The notes beneath the pieces were generated by a model that ran no database searches, was not told the origin of the DNA, and saw only the letters and a list, made by a program, of their open reading frames with translations. Below are positions 41,161 through 54,371 of a stretch of DNA of 64,000 bases, in pieces. Position 1 is the first letter of the stretch; each line of letters starts with the position of its first letter. Source of the stretch: Unio delphinus (Eukaryota; Mollusca; Bivalvia; Unionida; Unionidae); the NCBI GenBank assembly GCA_029339505.1, contig JAQISU010000081.1, forward strand, positions 13,303,001-13,367,000. The letters are read 5' to 3'. Both the position numbers and the translations under genes were made by a program.

Positions 41161-42912
41161 GCGTTTATAGAACATGTTCAATTATAGTTTGCAAATAAAC
41201 ACAAATGTTTAAAATATCCATATAAAAAAAACAACAGCAAAATAACAAAACGCAGTAAATCATTAAGAAAACAAAAAGAAAATGAAGCAATATGGATAAC
41301 AATGTGAAAATGAGGACACCAGTTATTGGAAAAGACTGGGAAGGACCAAAACAAACCGTACTTATTTTTATTGCACATTATATACTGGAAACTAATCTGT
41401 CAGAAATTATCCAAAATGACAGGAAATGGAGTCAAACTGATAATACAATACAAATTACCAGGGAAGACTTGAAAGAGCAAAAACAAGACTTGCATATGGC
41501 TTCAACTCCTGCTAAATACTGTTTGGTTTATCCTTTCTGAAAATATAATTTCTGGACTACAAGTGCGATTCATGAACAGGCTTGGCAATTTGGGACCTTC
41601 AGGCCCAATGTACGATGATGGGCAAGTGAGATTTATGTTTATATCCTTCATTGTTCACCCAATTTCATCTTTAAATTTTAAATCTTGCTACTCAATAATG
41701 CAAACACATCTCAGTCATTTCAGGTTTACCTCACACAGAGCAGCCATTTGCCACATGTCTGAAACTCTAGCCTACATAATAATCATCAGTTATCGTTAGG
41801 GTTACAAGCATTTGCAGAATAATTGAAATTGTTTGCATTGCCCATTTTGTATACAGCTTGTTGGAAGAACAAGTACAGTCTTAATGCTATACTTACCAAA
41901 ATGACAGCTTCTCTTTGACTCCATCCAGAGAGTCTGTGAATCTCAGAAAAGGGTAAGACTCTGCTTGGCAACAATTGATGAATTACACACCTCAAGAAGA
42001 GACCTTAGTGATGACATCTAATGAAAAATGCTGAAACGAGGAAGGATCTGCCAGATTAGTCATAAAACAAATGTAAAATGTGAATATTTGATTTGAGAAA
42101 GGAAAATATTAAATGTATACACAAAGGAAACATGCAAAATAGGCAATCAAGTGCATTACAGGGACAGGATTTCTCAAATTCTAACCGGAGCAGTTGGAAT
42201 TTGAACTTATCAACAATTTAACATGTTATTAAACAGTGGACAGTCATTTTGATTCTTGTCACGAGTTTTCCAGTTTTCTTCCATGATATCAATTAAATTG
42301 GTTGGAATGCAATGGAAGCCTAGCATGCCAAAATCAGACTAAGTACATAACTTTAATTAAACAAATAAAAATATCCTAGAATGAATCAAGTGTTTCGATA
42401 ACTCCATTTCATTTAAGTTATTCTTTAAACTAATTTCAACATTCCCTTCAGCATAATTGCAGGTCATAAGAACTTAAAAATGGTATTTTGCTTATGTCAG
42501 CATTTCAATCTATTAGAAAAAAGGTATCAGAAAATGCAATAGGACTTTAGTTTATATAAAAGCACCAGTATGGGCTGCCAAATGAATGAGATATTTTTGA
42601 AAATTTTACTTCTAGTTCAATGTTGCAATTTAAGCAGCAAGACAGAGAAAAACACAAATATCAGGGAAACCATCTTACTTTGTAGGACCAAGCACTTTGC
42701 GAAGAACACTGGTGAGTCTTAAGTAAACATATCCTCATCTATCTTGGCTAAGGCAAAGATGACCAATTCAGGAAGGCATATAAAAGTGACATAAAGATTG
42801 TGATCAGAACTATTCTGAGTTGTTAATGGCTGCAACAGTCTGATGATGCTGTAATGATCCAAAATGAAGCAGGAACAATGATAAATGAATACTATTAAAA
42901 GACATGAAAGCC

Positions 42913-45900
42913 AACATATATTAGATAGATTGTATACATTTTGAACAAGAATGTGACAACAAAAGATTTGCACAAAAATTGGGAGATCGAAAATATAATT
43001 AAATCATTAGTAAAGTAAATCATTTTGAAATACTTTCAAGTCATATTTTGTACGACACTAATTGTGGCTCTATATCTTTGCTTGCCAAATGGACTGATAA
43101 ATAAACAATTTCCCACTGCCAGCCCATGTTTGCAGCAATACTTTTGGCATCCCTCTGGTATGTAGTCATACTTTCGATATTAATCTTAAAATATATCCTT
43201 TCTATGTTCAGTTCCTTCCACCATTTTCTGACAATGAACAACACACACCATGCTATTGGTTAGTTGGCATTAAATATTAAGGGAGGAAACTCATGAAATC
43301 CAAGAGATGTCGCTAGAATAAAGAACCAATATATCTGTTCAATCTGCCAAGTTGAAGATGACGTTATCATATCAGAACCTTGGCTAGTGAAGACAGTGGT
43401 CGTATAATGTAACTAATCAAGTTCAGTGAATTGCAAAAATATTTAGAAAGATAAACCCTTTAACTACCACCCAACACCCAAAGATGTAAAGGAATTACAA
43501 TTCTATAAAGTGTGTATAAATTAAAAGAGAAAGGGTAACATATGCAAAATTGTTCAAACATATGATTAAAATTTCTTACAAAAGCTGCAATCCCTCATAA
43601 AGTTAGACTTTATTTTAAGTGATGCATCTTTATATACTTTCTGCATGCACTTCATGTAGGGTTATGATGATAAGAAAAATTACACAAAAATAAAATAAAC
43701 TTCTCAAATAGCTCAGCTTCTAGACTTTTTGGGTTGTCACTACTATGACTATTTAAGTGGGAGCAAATGTTAACTTGCACAGAGCTACAATAAACATTCT
43801 GTGAACATTTAATGTCCCTGGTGTTCTTTGGTAGATAAGCAACACAGCACCAATTCAAATTTCACATCAATGAGTGACTGGACAAAAAACAGTGCACCCA
43901 GTGAAAAGTGATAAACTGGGCTGGTCATTTTATATGGAATCACTCACGTTGATGTTTCTCTGCAAACTAAGATTCAAAACTGTTTAATGCACATTGTCAA
44001 TAAATACTTAGGAATTATACAAGTAAATATGACTTTTTCAAAAGCCCTCGGAACCTAATTGTTTGCATATTCAAATGCTCTTACTGCATTAAGCACTTAA
44101 GTAACCACTTTAATCCATTGTGTGTTAATCTCTGCAAACTAAGATTGAAAAAACTGTTTAATGAACATAATACAAAATTACTTAGGAAATTATATATTAG
44201 TAAGTTTTGTGTGAATCATGCATTCTATTAAGGATAAATGAAACAAAATACACATGATAGATTTGTCCTTTTATCCAATTCATACATTTTGGTATATTCA
44301 TACAAACTACTATTTCATAAAATTGGTGTAGGATGCAAAAATCTCAAAAGTAATACTTTATGACGAGAGATTTTGCAGAAAGAATTCCTTATTCCAAATT
44401 ATAACCCCTTGTGTGGGCCTTCTTGATCACACTGCATAAATGATTATTCTATCACATTCCCTTGTGAAAACAATGAGTTATATTTCAAATGGTACTAATG
44501 CAGGATGAGGACAAAATATCCCCATCAATCTTTTGGACATCTAGAAATAGCTATTAACACGATTTGCTATAACCGACTTTGAATATAATAAAAAAATACT
44601 GCTGAAAAGGAGATATTCACCGACATGAAAACTAATTTTGTCCCTTCATTATTTACATCAGTCTCTAATTTAACATTATTTTTGGGCTCAAAATCAGTCA
44701 CTGGTATCTCCATTAACACTTTTTGAATTCCAGAATTCTATTGTATTGCAAACATTTCAAATCATTCACATCATCAGCCAGTATAAGCCTAATGAAATCA
44801 TCATCTGAAGATAAACCTTGATTTTTGGTGTTTTCTAAAAAGCTCGTATTTGAACTGGTCATTTGAAAAATTTACTTGATGCAAGGTTCAAACTATCAAT
44901 AAATGCTTCATCTAGGGCCAACAACCAGTAATGTCAGGCTAAGAGCTCTAAAACAGAAGTCTAAGTGAAAAGAGATGCCATGACATGCACTACAATACCT
45001 CTAATGACATGACTTGTGACAAGCAATTTTAATAATAAGTGGAAGCTCTTGTGCACCACCTCTCTCATATTAAGCAAATTCATTTTTTAAAAATAGCAAG
45101 ATTTGCATGATTAATTGCTCTGGCAGCATTCATGTTACTTTTGCAAGAGTGATCTCTCAGACAAATGCCTCGATTAGCCTCATTGTATCTGAGAGTACTA
45201 ATTGCTGGTCAAAAACTGACCAGTGGCATAGACTCAACAGATGTCAGACTCGTCATCTTGTTGTCATCATGGAGATGTCTTTTTATATTCAAGCAGCAGG
45301 AAGTAGCCGGGAACTGGAGAAGGGTAGAGGTACAGAGAAAAGAAATAAGGCAAAGAACATCATACAAACCTCCCACTTCTAAACAGATGGTTTAAATTCA
45401 CTTTTGCTGCTTGATCAGTCAGCATCAACACAGACCTCTGGTTGCTTCCCTATTGTCCAATAATAATTTGGAAAAAAAACAATCAAAAAATGTATCACAG
45501 GAAGGTGACACGTGAAATTAAATGCAAAGACCAATTATGCTGTTCCAATCTTTTCAACAAAGGTCAGACCCAGAAAAATCTATTATTTTCCTACCAGCTT
45601 ACTACTTTTATAAATAAATTTCAAAGGCAATTTTTTTCTTCATATATTTCAAAAAGTTGTGGGCATGTAACAATCATTTCTGCCTGTTCAGCTTAATTTT
45701 CAGTTTGTTCATGGCTGCAGAACATGGGACTTTTCAAGCACTTAAGACTGAACAGCCAAACTGTCACTGTCCTAAGGAAAACTTCCTTTACCTAGTAAGC
45801 AATTCAACTATACTGGATAAACTTCGGGGTTTTTTAGTTACTGGCAAGAAAGAGAATGAATATTTGGAGAATACAACAAAATCTGAACCAAACTGGAGTA

Positions 45901-48900
45901 AAAATTTAATTCCATTTGATTGATCAATTAAAAGGTTTTTTTTAAGAAGTCTATCATCAATTGTTGTAACAGTATGTGTGTTGATGTTCAGAACTGACAT
46001 TCATCAAATAAATCAGAGACTCTAGTCTAAATTATGCCAAATTCATCACAACATCCACTCTTCAATATTTTACAATTTTGATTCAACTTAATTCAAGACG
46101 ACCTATATAATAAGAAAAAATGTTTAAACAAAAATTCAATACTTATAGAATAAGACAAATAACTACAATCTTGTTGTTGAAGTTGTCTAGTTACCTATTG
46201 TAAGCATACCTGAAAATTAAATATATGTTGGAAATCTCTGCAGAATGAATGCTCTTAACACTGGCAGCTCTTGCTTCCAAAACTTAAGTCTAGAGTCCCA
46301 AGGTCCTCAGTCCATAAACTTTACCAGAGAGTACTAATTGCTAAACAAAAACTGACTAGTGCCAAAGATCTTGACAAGATTTCAGAATCACTATCTAGTT
46401 GTTATCATAGAGATTATACTATTCATTCAGGTTTTTAATATTTGCTTTTCAATGTAATATTTACATCATCAGGCTAGTAAATTTAAAATTTTTTGTTTCC
46501 TTAATTAAACAAGATCCTGAACAAGGAAATCCAACGTCACATTTCTAGAAAATGTCAGACAATATAAAGGCAAGCGTGTTCCTCCAAGAGAATGGTGCTC
46601 TACTGGATGAAAAACATAAAGAAATTCAAGATGCGACTGTTTCTTAATTTTACTTACTAAGTGTTGATATCATCTCAGATATTCTTCAGTGCTAACAAAT
46701 GTTTCTGATTAGCTTCTGTGGTGGACATAATGAATCTCTTTCAAAGCCAAGTCAGCCACAATGTTTGCATGAAAGTAATAACCTGCATATAGAAATACCT
46801 GCTGACATCTATGAATTTTATACTTAGATCAGCATTGTTCTATAGTATTGCTGACCAGGGACAAACTTGATGTCATGACCAGATAAAGTTTACTTGTGAT
46901 GGCTCATTGAAAAGAAAAACCTAACTTAAAATGGCTCAAAGATAACTGAAATCTCACTGTAAATGCAAAATATATTAATAAACAGAGAGCCAGGTGTGAA
47001 ACTTCAATTTCTCTATTAAATCTTGTAGCTTATTTAATAAGGCAACCACTTCTCAGTATTTAGAGGTTTATTTCACACAAAACAGCAGTGTGCCAGTTCT
47101 GTCAAAAACTCTAGCCTACATAATAATCATCACAGAGGTTGCAAAATAATAGAAATGTTTGCATTGTTCATTATGTACACAGCCTGTTAGGAGGAAAGTT
47201 AGTCTTGAGGGAGCACTTACTGCAACAACAGGGTTTCTCTCTGACCCCATCACAAGTCTTGGACACATGGAAATGCATATGAATCAATGTGGTAGTATCT
47301 GCAAAATGGTAAAGAACTCCAGACAAAATATTCAGTGGTGAAATCCAATGAGAAATGCTGAAGCAAGAAGGTTGTCACAAAAGTCTCAAGAAACAAAATA
47401 TAAAATGGAAACAATTGATGGGGAAAATAAAATTCATTTCATGTTTAAAAACAGTTGATTAATTAATTGATTTTTTTAAACTGATTAAATGGTAATTATT
47501 TTCTTACATTCTGCAATTGCCTTCTTTGTTTTCCACCACAATCTGTATTTAGATTTGGGAACTCCAAAATAGGATAGAGTTACAAGCATTTGCAGAATAA
47601 CTGAAATTGATTGCATCGCCAATTTTGTATACAACTTGTTGGAAGGACAGGTAAAGTCTTGATGCTAAACTTACCAAAATGACAGTCTCTTTCTTACCCC
47701 ATCCTGGTAATCCATGACTCAGAAAAGGCTACGACTATGCTTGGCAACAATTGATGATTTGCAGACCTCAAGAAAAGACCTTCAGTAGTGACATCTAATG
47801 AATAATACTGAAACGAGGAAGGATCTGCCAGACTATAGTCAAGAAGTAAATGTAAAATGAGAATATTTGATTTAAGAAAAGAAATTATTAAATGTATACG
47901 CAAAGGAAACCTGCAAATTAGGCAACAGAGTACATTAGAGGCACATGATTTCTCGATAGGCTTACCTGGAAAGTTGTCTTTGAACTTACCAACAACCTTT
48001 AAACGTTTCTTATTAAACAGTGGAGTCATTTAGATTCTTACTGGTGTCAAGCTCTCAAAAAAAAAAGTTTGAAGTTTTCTTTCATAATATCAATTAAGCT
48101 GGTTGGAATGCAATAGAAGTTTAGAATGACAAAATCAGATGAAGATCACTTGTGATGGCTCATTGAAAGTCAAAACTTAAAATGACTCATGGAAAGGCAA
48201 TACTCAAGTTAAAATAGCTCAAAGATTACAGAAATCTCACTGTAAATGCAAAATCTATTAATAAACAGAACTAGGTGTGAAACTTCAATTTCTCTATTAA
48301 ATATTGTTACTTATTTAATAAGACAACCACTTCTCAGTATTTAGAGGTTTATTTCACACAGAACAGCAGCGTGCCAGTTCTGTCAAAAACTCTAGCCTAC
48401 ATAATATCATCACAGTGGTTGCAAAATAATGAAAATTGTTTGCATTGTTCATTATGTACAAAGCCTGTTAGAAGAAAATATAGTCTTGATGGTGCACGTT
48501 TTGCAACAACAGGGTTTCTCTCAGACCCCATCACAAGTCTTGGACACATGTAAATACACATGAATCAATGTAATATCTAAAAATTGGTCAAGAACTGCAC
48601 ACGAAATATTCAGTGGTGAAATCCAATGAGAAATGCGTAAGCAAGAAGGTTGTTACACAAATCTTAAGAAACAAAATATAAAATGGAAACAACTGATGGG
48701 GAAAACAAAATTCATTTCCTGTATAAAAACAGGTGCAACAAGGATCCATGGATTAGCTCATAAGCATATGTATTAAATCATGCTGCATTTATTATTCATT
48801 GTGACCAGACCTGCAGTGGCACCTTCTATGTATGAGAGCTTAAGATATGTACAGGATTTTTTGATTTTGTGCAAGCCAGCTGAATAAAAATGCACTCAGC

Positions 48901-50349
48901 TGAGCAAGTCACACATCGCAACAGCACATACTATTTATTTTCAAAGCTGGGTAAGTAACATTTAGCAGAATTTCATGCAATAATTGCTTCATCTACCCAC
49001 TCATGACCTCCAGTCTAGTAAATGCTCTATTTTACCATTCTCAATATATTTGTTTACATCATGTACCACACATGGATTGATAACTGCGATGTACATGTCT
49101 ATTAGCACTTAACTCCATATACGGAAAATAGCCATGACAAACAGAAGAAAAAAAAGCCAATACGATTAATTAGCAATTTTGAATAGCTTATTTGCATACT
49201 TTACTCAAATCAAATTTTCACCAATTACATACCTTTTGAATTTAATTCAGTGAATAAATCTGATTAATCGATACAAGGCTTTTTTTTAACTAATGAAATG
49301 CCAGTTATTTTCTTACATTCTGCAATTGCCTTCTTTGTTTTCCACTACTGTTTGTATATATAATTCTGTAATCCCAAAAGAGAATAGATTTGAATTCTTG
49401 AAATTTCCCCAGAGCATATATATTGGCAAAATATTTTATTTATGATCAATGTTAATGAAACTGTTTTAAAGGACCAATTTAAATTTTAAAAAAACATTCA
49501 AAACAGAATTTCAGTGTGCCTTCAGCTTATTGCTAGGAATTACAATCCACTTATATCCTTTATTCTTCTTTCTTTTTAAAGTCTTGTTACTCGTTTAATA
49601 AAAATGCAACCACTTCTCAGTATTCTGAGGTTCAATTCATACAGAATAGCTGTGTGCCACTTCTGTCAGAAACTTAGCCTTCATATTAATCATCACAGTG
49701 GTTGTTGGGTTTACAAGTGTTTGCAGAAAAAAGGAAATTGTTTGCATTGTCTGTTTTCCATACAGGTCAACAGCTAGTCAGAAAAACAAGTATAGTGTTG
49801 ATGGTATACTTACCAAAATGACAGGGATTTTCTTTGACCCATTTATGCAAGTCCCAGATTCTCAGGAAAGCAGGTCAATCTACTAAACTATATTTGAAAA
49901 TGGGTAGACAATTCAATACGATACTTTCTATGGTGAAATCCAAGAAAACAAATCTGAAATGAGAAAGATGTGCCACACAAGTTCTATAAAACTGTAAAAG
50001 GTGACTTTTCTTCTGGTAAAAAAATAATGTATAAATAAATCAAAAAAGATTTGGGGAACTTTCCAACAAGTCTATGTATTAAAGCATACTGCATTTCTTA
50101 TTGTTGGTGATGAGAGAGACACCGTCATTTTCCATGCATAAAGAGTTTGACATTAGGAGAATATTTTTGAATGTTAAGCAAACCAAGGGAATAAAAATGC
50201 AATGACAAGGAAATTTCCTTTCTTGATATACCAACCTCTTTTTCAAAGTTGAGCAATAATTTTCATGTGCTATTTCTTTCATTACCATATCAATTCCTTT
50301 ATTAAAGTGCATTAAATGCTCAAATTAACCCATCTCCATCTAATAATCT
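42913..50349. repeat. Tandem unit U5, partial; right end of the homogenised array
   Basis: Follows U4 almost base for base until about 49980. It then switches to variants seen in U1/U2 (for example GGGGAACTTT and GAGAATATTTTTGAATG), with small private deletions at about 49987 and 50027. Strong identity is lost at about 50350, where AATCTTAACATG becomes AATCTTACATG and differences become frequent. It contains monomers A to D but not the MITE. Confidence 0.9.
43041..43227 (-). CDS. Candidate exon, KWWK type (U5)
   Basis: Identical in protein to the other copies; acceptor-like border intact. This is the rightmost copy; the diverged array edge does not reach this part of the unit. Confidence 0.35.
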
Positions 50350-51275
50350 TACATGCTGTAATATTCCTTGCTGTGGTCATTGATTAACTGGTTCATGCTC
50401 ATCTTTTATATTATTGAAGACCTGTATATTGAGCAAAGTGACCAAATTATTGGCCAAACAATGTGAAACAAATGATAATAAAATTAGTAGTTAAGTTGTA
50501 AACAGCATAGTAGTATTCTGTTTGCATAAATTTGCTCTTTAAAAATCACACTCTTTGATTTTAATCCAAGTAGTCAAACCACTTTACTTATATTTGTTTA
50601 GGTTAACTAACCATACTGTTTAGAGGGCAATGATGGTTCTTTCATTTTAAAACTGGGTTTTAGAGTTCACCATTATGTTTGTCTATTTTGTAATATCAGA
50701 AGAATGCTTTCAGAGATCTTACATTTCTGTGAGAATTAGCTTGAAAATAACTTTTTTGTTAACCAGTGACAATTTGTTGAAGATCGAATGCAAAAAAAGT
50801 AAAAAAGAATGTAGATTTCTGGGATCTCTAAACTAATGAAATACACATACGTAACAGCTTTACATAGTTTTGTGAACATTATTTTTTATGAAAGAAATGC
50901 ATTCCTAAGATGTTAAACCATGTGATGAAATATACCAGCTATTTATTCAACACAATAATAATAGGTTTTTACAGTCGTCTATTTCATTGTAAACCTAAAT
51001 CATTTTTCTCTTTTTAATCTTGGTTCTTATTTAATTGCAATGCAGCCACTTCTCAGTATTGAGGTTCAGTTCATACAGAACAGCTGTGTGCCACTAATGT
51101 CAGAAACAGCCTACTAATGATCATCACAGTGGCTTTCTAGGTTTACAAGTGTTTGCAGAATAATGGAAATTGTTTACATTGTATGTTTTGAACAAGCTGT
51201 ATAGTCTTGATGCTACATGTACATAAATGAAAGGGATTTTGTTTGACCCCCATCAGCATACTTCAGCTAAAGCAA
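50350..51275. repeat. Diverged, un-homogenised edge copy of the array unit
   Basis: Collinear with unit positions equivalent to about 39327-40225 of U4 but with many substitutions and short indels, where the array copies differ from one another only rarely. It includes a diverged copy of monomer E (CTTCTCAG landmark at 51049). Homology stops near 51275, just after the segment reading TTTTGTTTGACCCCCATCAG and before the place where the MITE sits in array units. Confidence 0.88.
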
Positions 51276-52045
51276 GAAATCCACCTTGACCAATTAAACC
51301 AGGTTTGAAAAATATTGATTCAGATTTGAATCAGTTAGCTGATAAAGTGACAACAGAAACGTCTTGTATTACCAGTTTTATGGTAGAAGTAGGCTACTCT
51401 CAACTGTATCCCAGATTATCTAATTCTTGTTATACTACTCATTGTAGCACAATTTATTCACAATCTGATCTCATTAGATCTGTTAAAAGTTGTTACTGTC
51501 GCCTTCTGTGTAATAAATATTCAAATCCATATCAGAGAACAAATTAAATACCAGTGCCAGCAACTGTACAATTCTACTTCTCTGGAGCAGTGGACTCTTC
51601 ATACGATATTTTCAGATTTCATATTCTTCTTCATCCTGAATTCTCTTGTAAAGAATTTCTGTCAACTTGGACAGTTGAAATAGACTATGTAACAGTTATT
51701 CTATTAATCACTTGGGAACTTTAAAAAGCAATACACAGCACATACACAATCTAAATGCTCTGATCTAGTAATGTTATTCTGGAAAAAATGCATATAAAAG
51801 TCCAGAAGCAATGTGATGGGATGTTACATTTCTCCCTGTGAGATGGCTCATTTTCCCCCAGGACACGCCATCATTTTCATATTCTGCATAATAGCTAAAG
51901 GTTCCACAGAAGTACAGAAAGCATAAGGCCAATGTGACTAATTAACAATTGATCATCATCACTATTTATCTGGTGAAATGGATTGCCCTTCTGACACTTT
52001 TGATGATGCAGTGTGCTACAGTTTGTGAATATGAGAACTAGCACA
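51276..52045. other. Unassigned unique sequence right of the array edge
   Basis: About 770 bp with no clear similarity to the unit. An 80-codon ORF at 51305-51547 has low-complexity, unrecognised content and no splice or promoter support. No RNA gene or repeat is recognised. Confidence 0.5.
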
Positions 52046-52053
52046 TATTTAAG

Positions 52054-53848
52054 TATAGCTGTACCGATTAATCACCCGTACTCATAACCGGGCAGATTAT
52101 TAGATAATCGGTATCGGCAGAAATAATCGGTGCCGAGGCAAATAAATGTCCAAAAGATAATTTCAATTATAAGATTCATCTTGACATGGCTTGAATTTTA
52201 AAACAGAATTAAAAAGTGGAAACTAAAGAATAAACATTTGATTTGGGGATGAAATGAATGACAATATATTCCTAAAAGTAACTACTGTTTTAACACACTT
52301 GCTGTAAACTACCGCTGATTTTTGCTGAGAACTCCCAATTATTACATTATGTCCCCAATTTTCATTTGCTTCTAAACATGGAAAGTCCTACATGTTCTGT
52401 GAATTATTGATGTGACGAAATAATTACTTTGCTATAAAGAATTCGCATCTTCACTAAATAGAATGTCAAGTTTAAACATTATTCATGTAATTTAATGATC
52501 TTTTTCTTAGCTATGCAACAATCCAAAAAATAATAATAAAGCAGAACAAAAATATAAGCCATAACAATAAAATCGTCCAGAATTAATTTAAATCCCAAGA
52601 CTGATCTCTACGAATGCGGTTAACTCCAATGCTACAGCGCCATTCCCACAAAAGAAACTTGCACGAGTTAACATCTGACATTTTTAGACAGTATTACCAA
52701 TGTCAATTACCATCATTATATGTTGTTGTAGCTGTTGTAGATTTTAACACCATGTTTCAGCACACGATAGGTATACACGGCGGCCAGTATTAATGGTGGA
52801 GGCTGCCAGGCTTCAAACGCTCTTGCTACGCCTCTGCATCAATGTAATGGTATAGTTAGCGTTCAAAATTCCTCGTCTCAAGCCAGTTTCATGCATTTTA
52901 ATGATTAACTGGCCTGTACTGTTGTCGCAAAACTATAGAGAAATTTGCCGACTATCATCAAAGGATATGCTGAAACATCAAGCTTTCCATTGTGTGGGAA
53001 GTTATGATGTTTGTTCTGCCAAAAGACAAAACTAAAATTGACTGATCTTTATCTTAGTCGATCTGTATGAGAATTTTAGCTTTTATTACCCCTCTTCGTG
53101 AGCATGTAAATTATGATGGTTATGTGCCTTGTACAATCAAACATGCATACCTTCTTAAACATATTGCCTCAATTTGTAGAATTGCTTTTATCATTGAAAA
53201 TAAGTAACTCATGAGAGGTGATTCATTGTAAATGAAACAGCTGTTAAGGACCATCTGAAATGTTATCTCGAAGAATGCAATTTGGTCGAAACAACTAATA
53301 AAGCAAAATATGCATCCAATATGTTTGGGAATAAATATGGATTTAAGTGACGCTATGCACGCTTTGCACTGTGTAAGTACTGTACATTATAGTACATGGT
53401 CTCCCCGGCCCACGAATTATGAAGTCTGTATTTACATTTATTTAATTTAGTGTTGGAGAAGTCAGAAAATATGCACATGCAAAATAATAACAAAATCAAT
53501 CATAGTATTTTATAACAGTTTAATAATTGTTGGGTCACCGAAAGTTACTTTTTTTAACATGCCTATGCTTTAAGACACGGAAAAAATTATTGTTTCGTGT
53601 TCCAAGATTTATAGCCGTTACAGTAGTCAACAAAAAGACCTAAAAACGGTAAAGTTTAGACGTTGGCCAGCGGATAAGCTGACCTCTCCCCATTCTTCCA
53701 GGCTTTTATTTTTTCCTAAATTATTAAAGTTATACGCGAGTATATATACTGTGATAATGAAATAATCGGTCTCATAATCAGTAATTTGAATAAGCAGCTA
53801 TTCGAGGTATCTACATAATCGGCAAAAAGTTACATTGGTACAGCTCTA
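52054..53848. mobile_element. hAT element, 1795 bp, non-autonomous
   Basis: Ends are TATAGCTGTACCGAT (left) and, read inward from the right, TAGAGCTGTACCAAT. The flanking direct repeat TATTTAAG is a perfect 8-bp target duplication (52046-52053 and 53849-53856). Subterminal ATAATCGG motifs occur on both sides (near 52094, 52119 and 53764, 53816). No intact transposase is seen. A short stretch near 53250-53350 reads somewhat protein-like but has stops, so it is not annotated as a gene. Confidence 0.9.
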
Positions 53849-54144
53849 TATTTAAGATTTTCTACAAATTAAGGTCCTCGATTTAGGTGCAGTTTACTGA
53901 CTCTGACACCATTGTTAGTTTCTTTAATTAACATTCTCACACAAGCAAATGAACACTTTCAAGTTCAGCTGACCTAAATCTCAGTTGTAATGTGATGGAA
54001 AGGAACAAAACAAAAATATCTGAAACACTCGTTACATTCCAAACGGCTGAACCTTGAATATGAAAATGTGTTCAGAATTTGGTTTCATCAGGATAAACAC
54101 AGAAAACTAGTATAATCAATCAGATTTCAATTTGTGGAAGAATC

Positions 54145-54310
54145 TTGATATGGGCTGCCAAGTGGGAAAGATATTCATGAAAGTGTTTCTTCCAGTCTGT
54201 TGACTTGTGAACATGCTACACAAGGCTGCTATTTAGGCATTTAGATGTAACACCAAAACAAAAATATCAGGTGATTTGTCTATCAGGTGACTGTGTAGGA
54301 CTAAGGTTAT
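54145..54310. repeat. Faint outlying fragment of the array unit
   Basis: TATGGGCTGCCAAGTGGGAA, AGATATT, TGAAAGTGTTTCTTCCAGT, TGTTGAC, AAATATCAGG and TGTGTAGGAC appear in the same order as in the unit end (U1 9408-9560), at an estimated 70% similarity by eye. It lies right of the diverged edge in the same order, interrupted by the 1795-bp hAT element. Confidence 0.5.
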
Positions 54311-54371
54311 GGCCGAATGCCTTTATAGCAGCTAGAGATTGAGGGTCATGAATGGGATAGTATATTAAAAG

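Larger units (their letters stand above)
31879..42912. repeat. Tandem unit U4 (11034 bp)
   Basis: Full-length copy, almost identical to U5 over the shared part. U4 and U5 share a ~15-bp deletion just after TTTTTCAAAA (33005 and 44041), a T at the position reading AGCTATTAACACG, and GTGAAAACAATGAG. This points to a very recent duplication or exchange between them. Confidence 0.95.

Noticed and set aside
1..50349. Whole array as an assembly artefact
   Set aside because: Units differ by private substitutions, indels and a recombinant junction, and the edge is graded, which an artefact of a single copy would not show; U4/U5 near-identity still deserves a read check.
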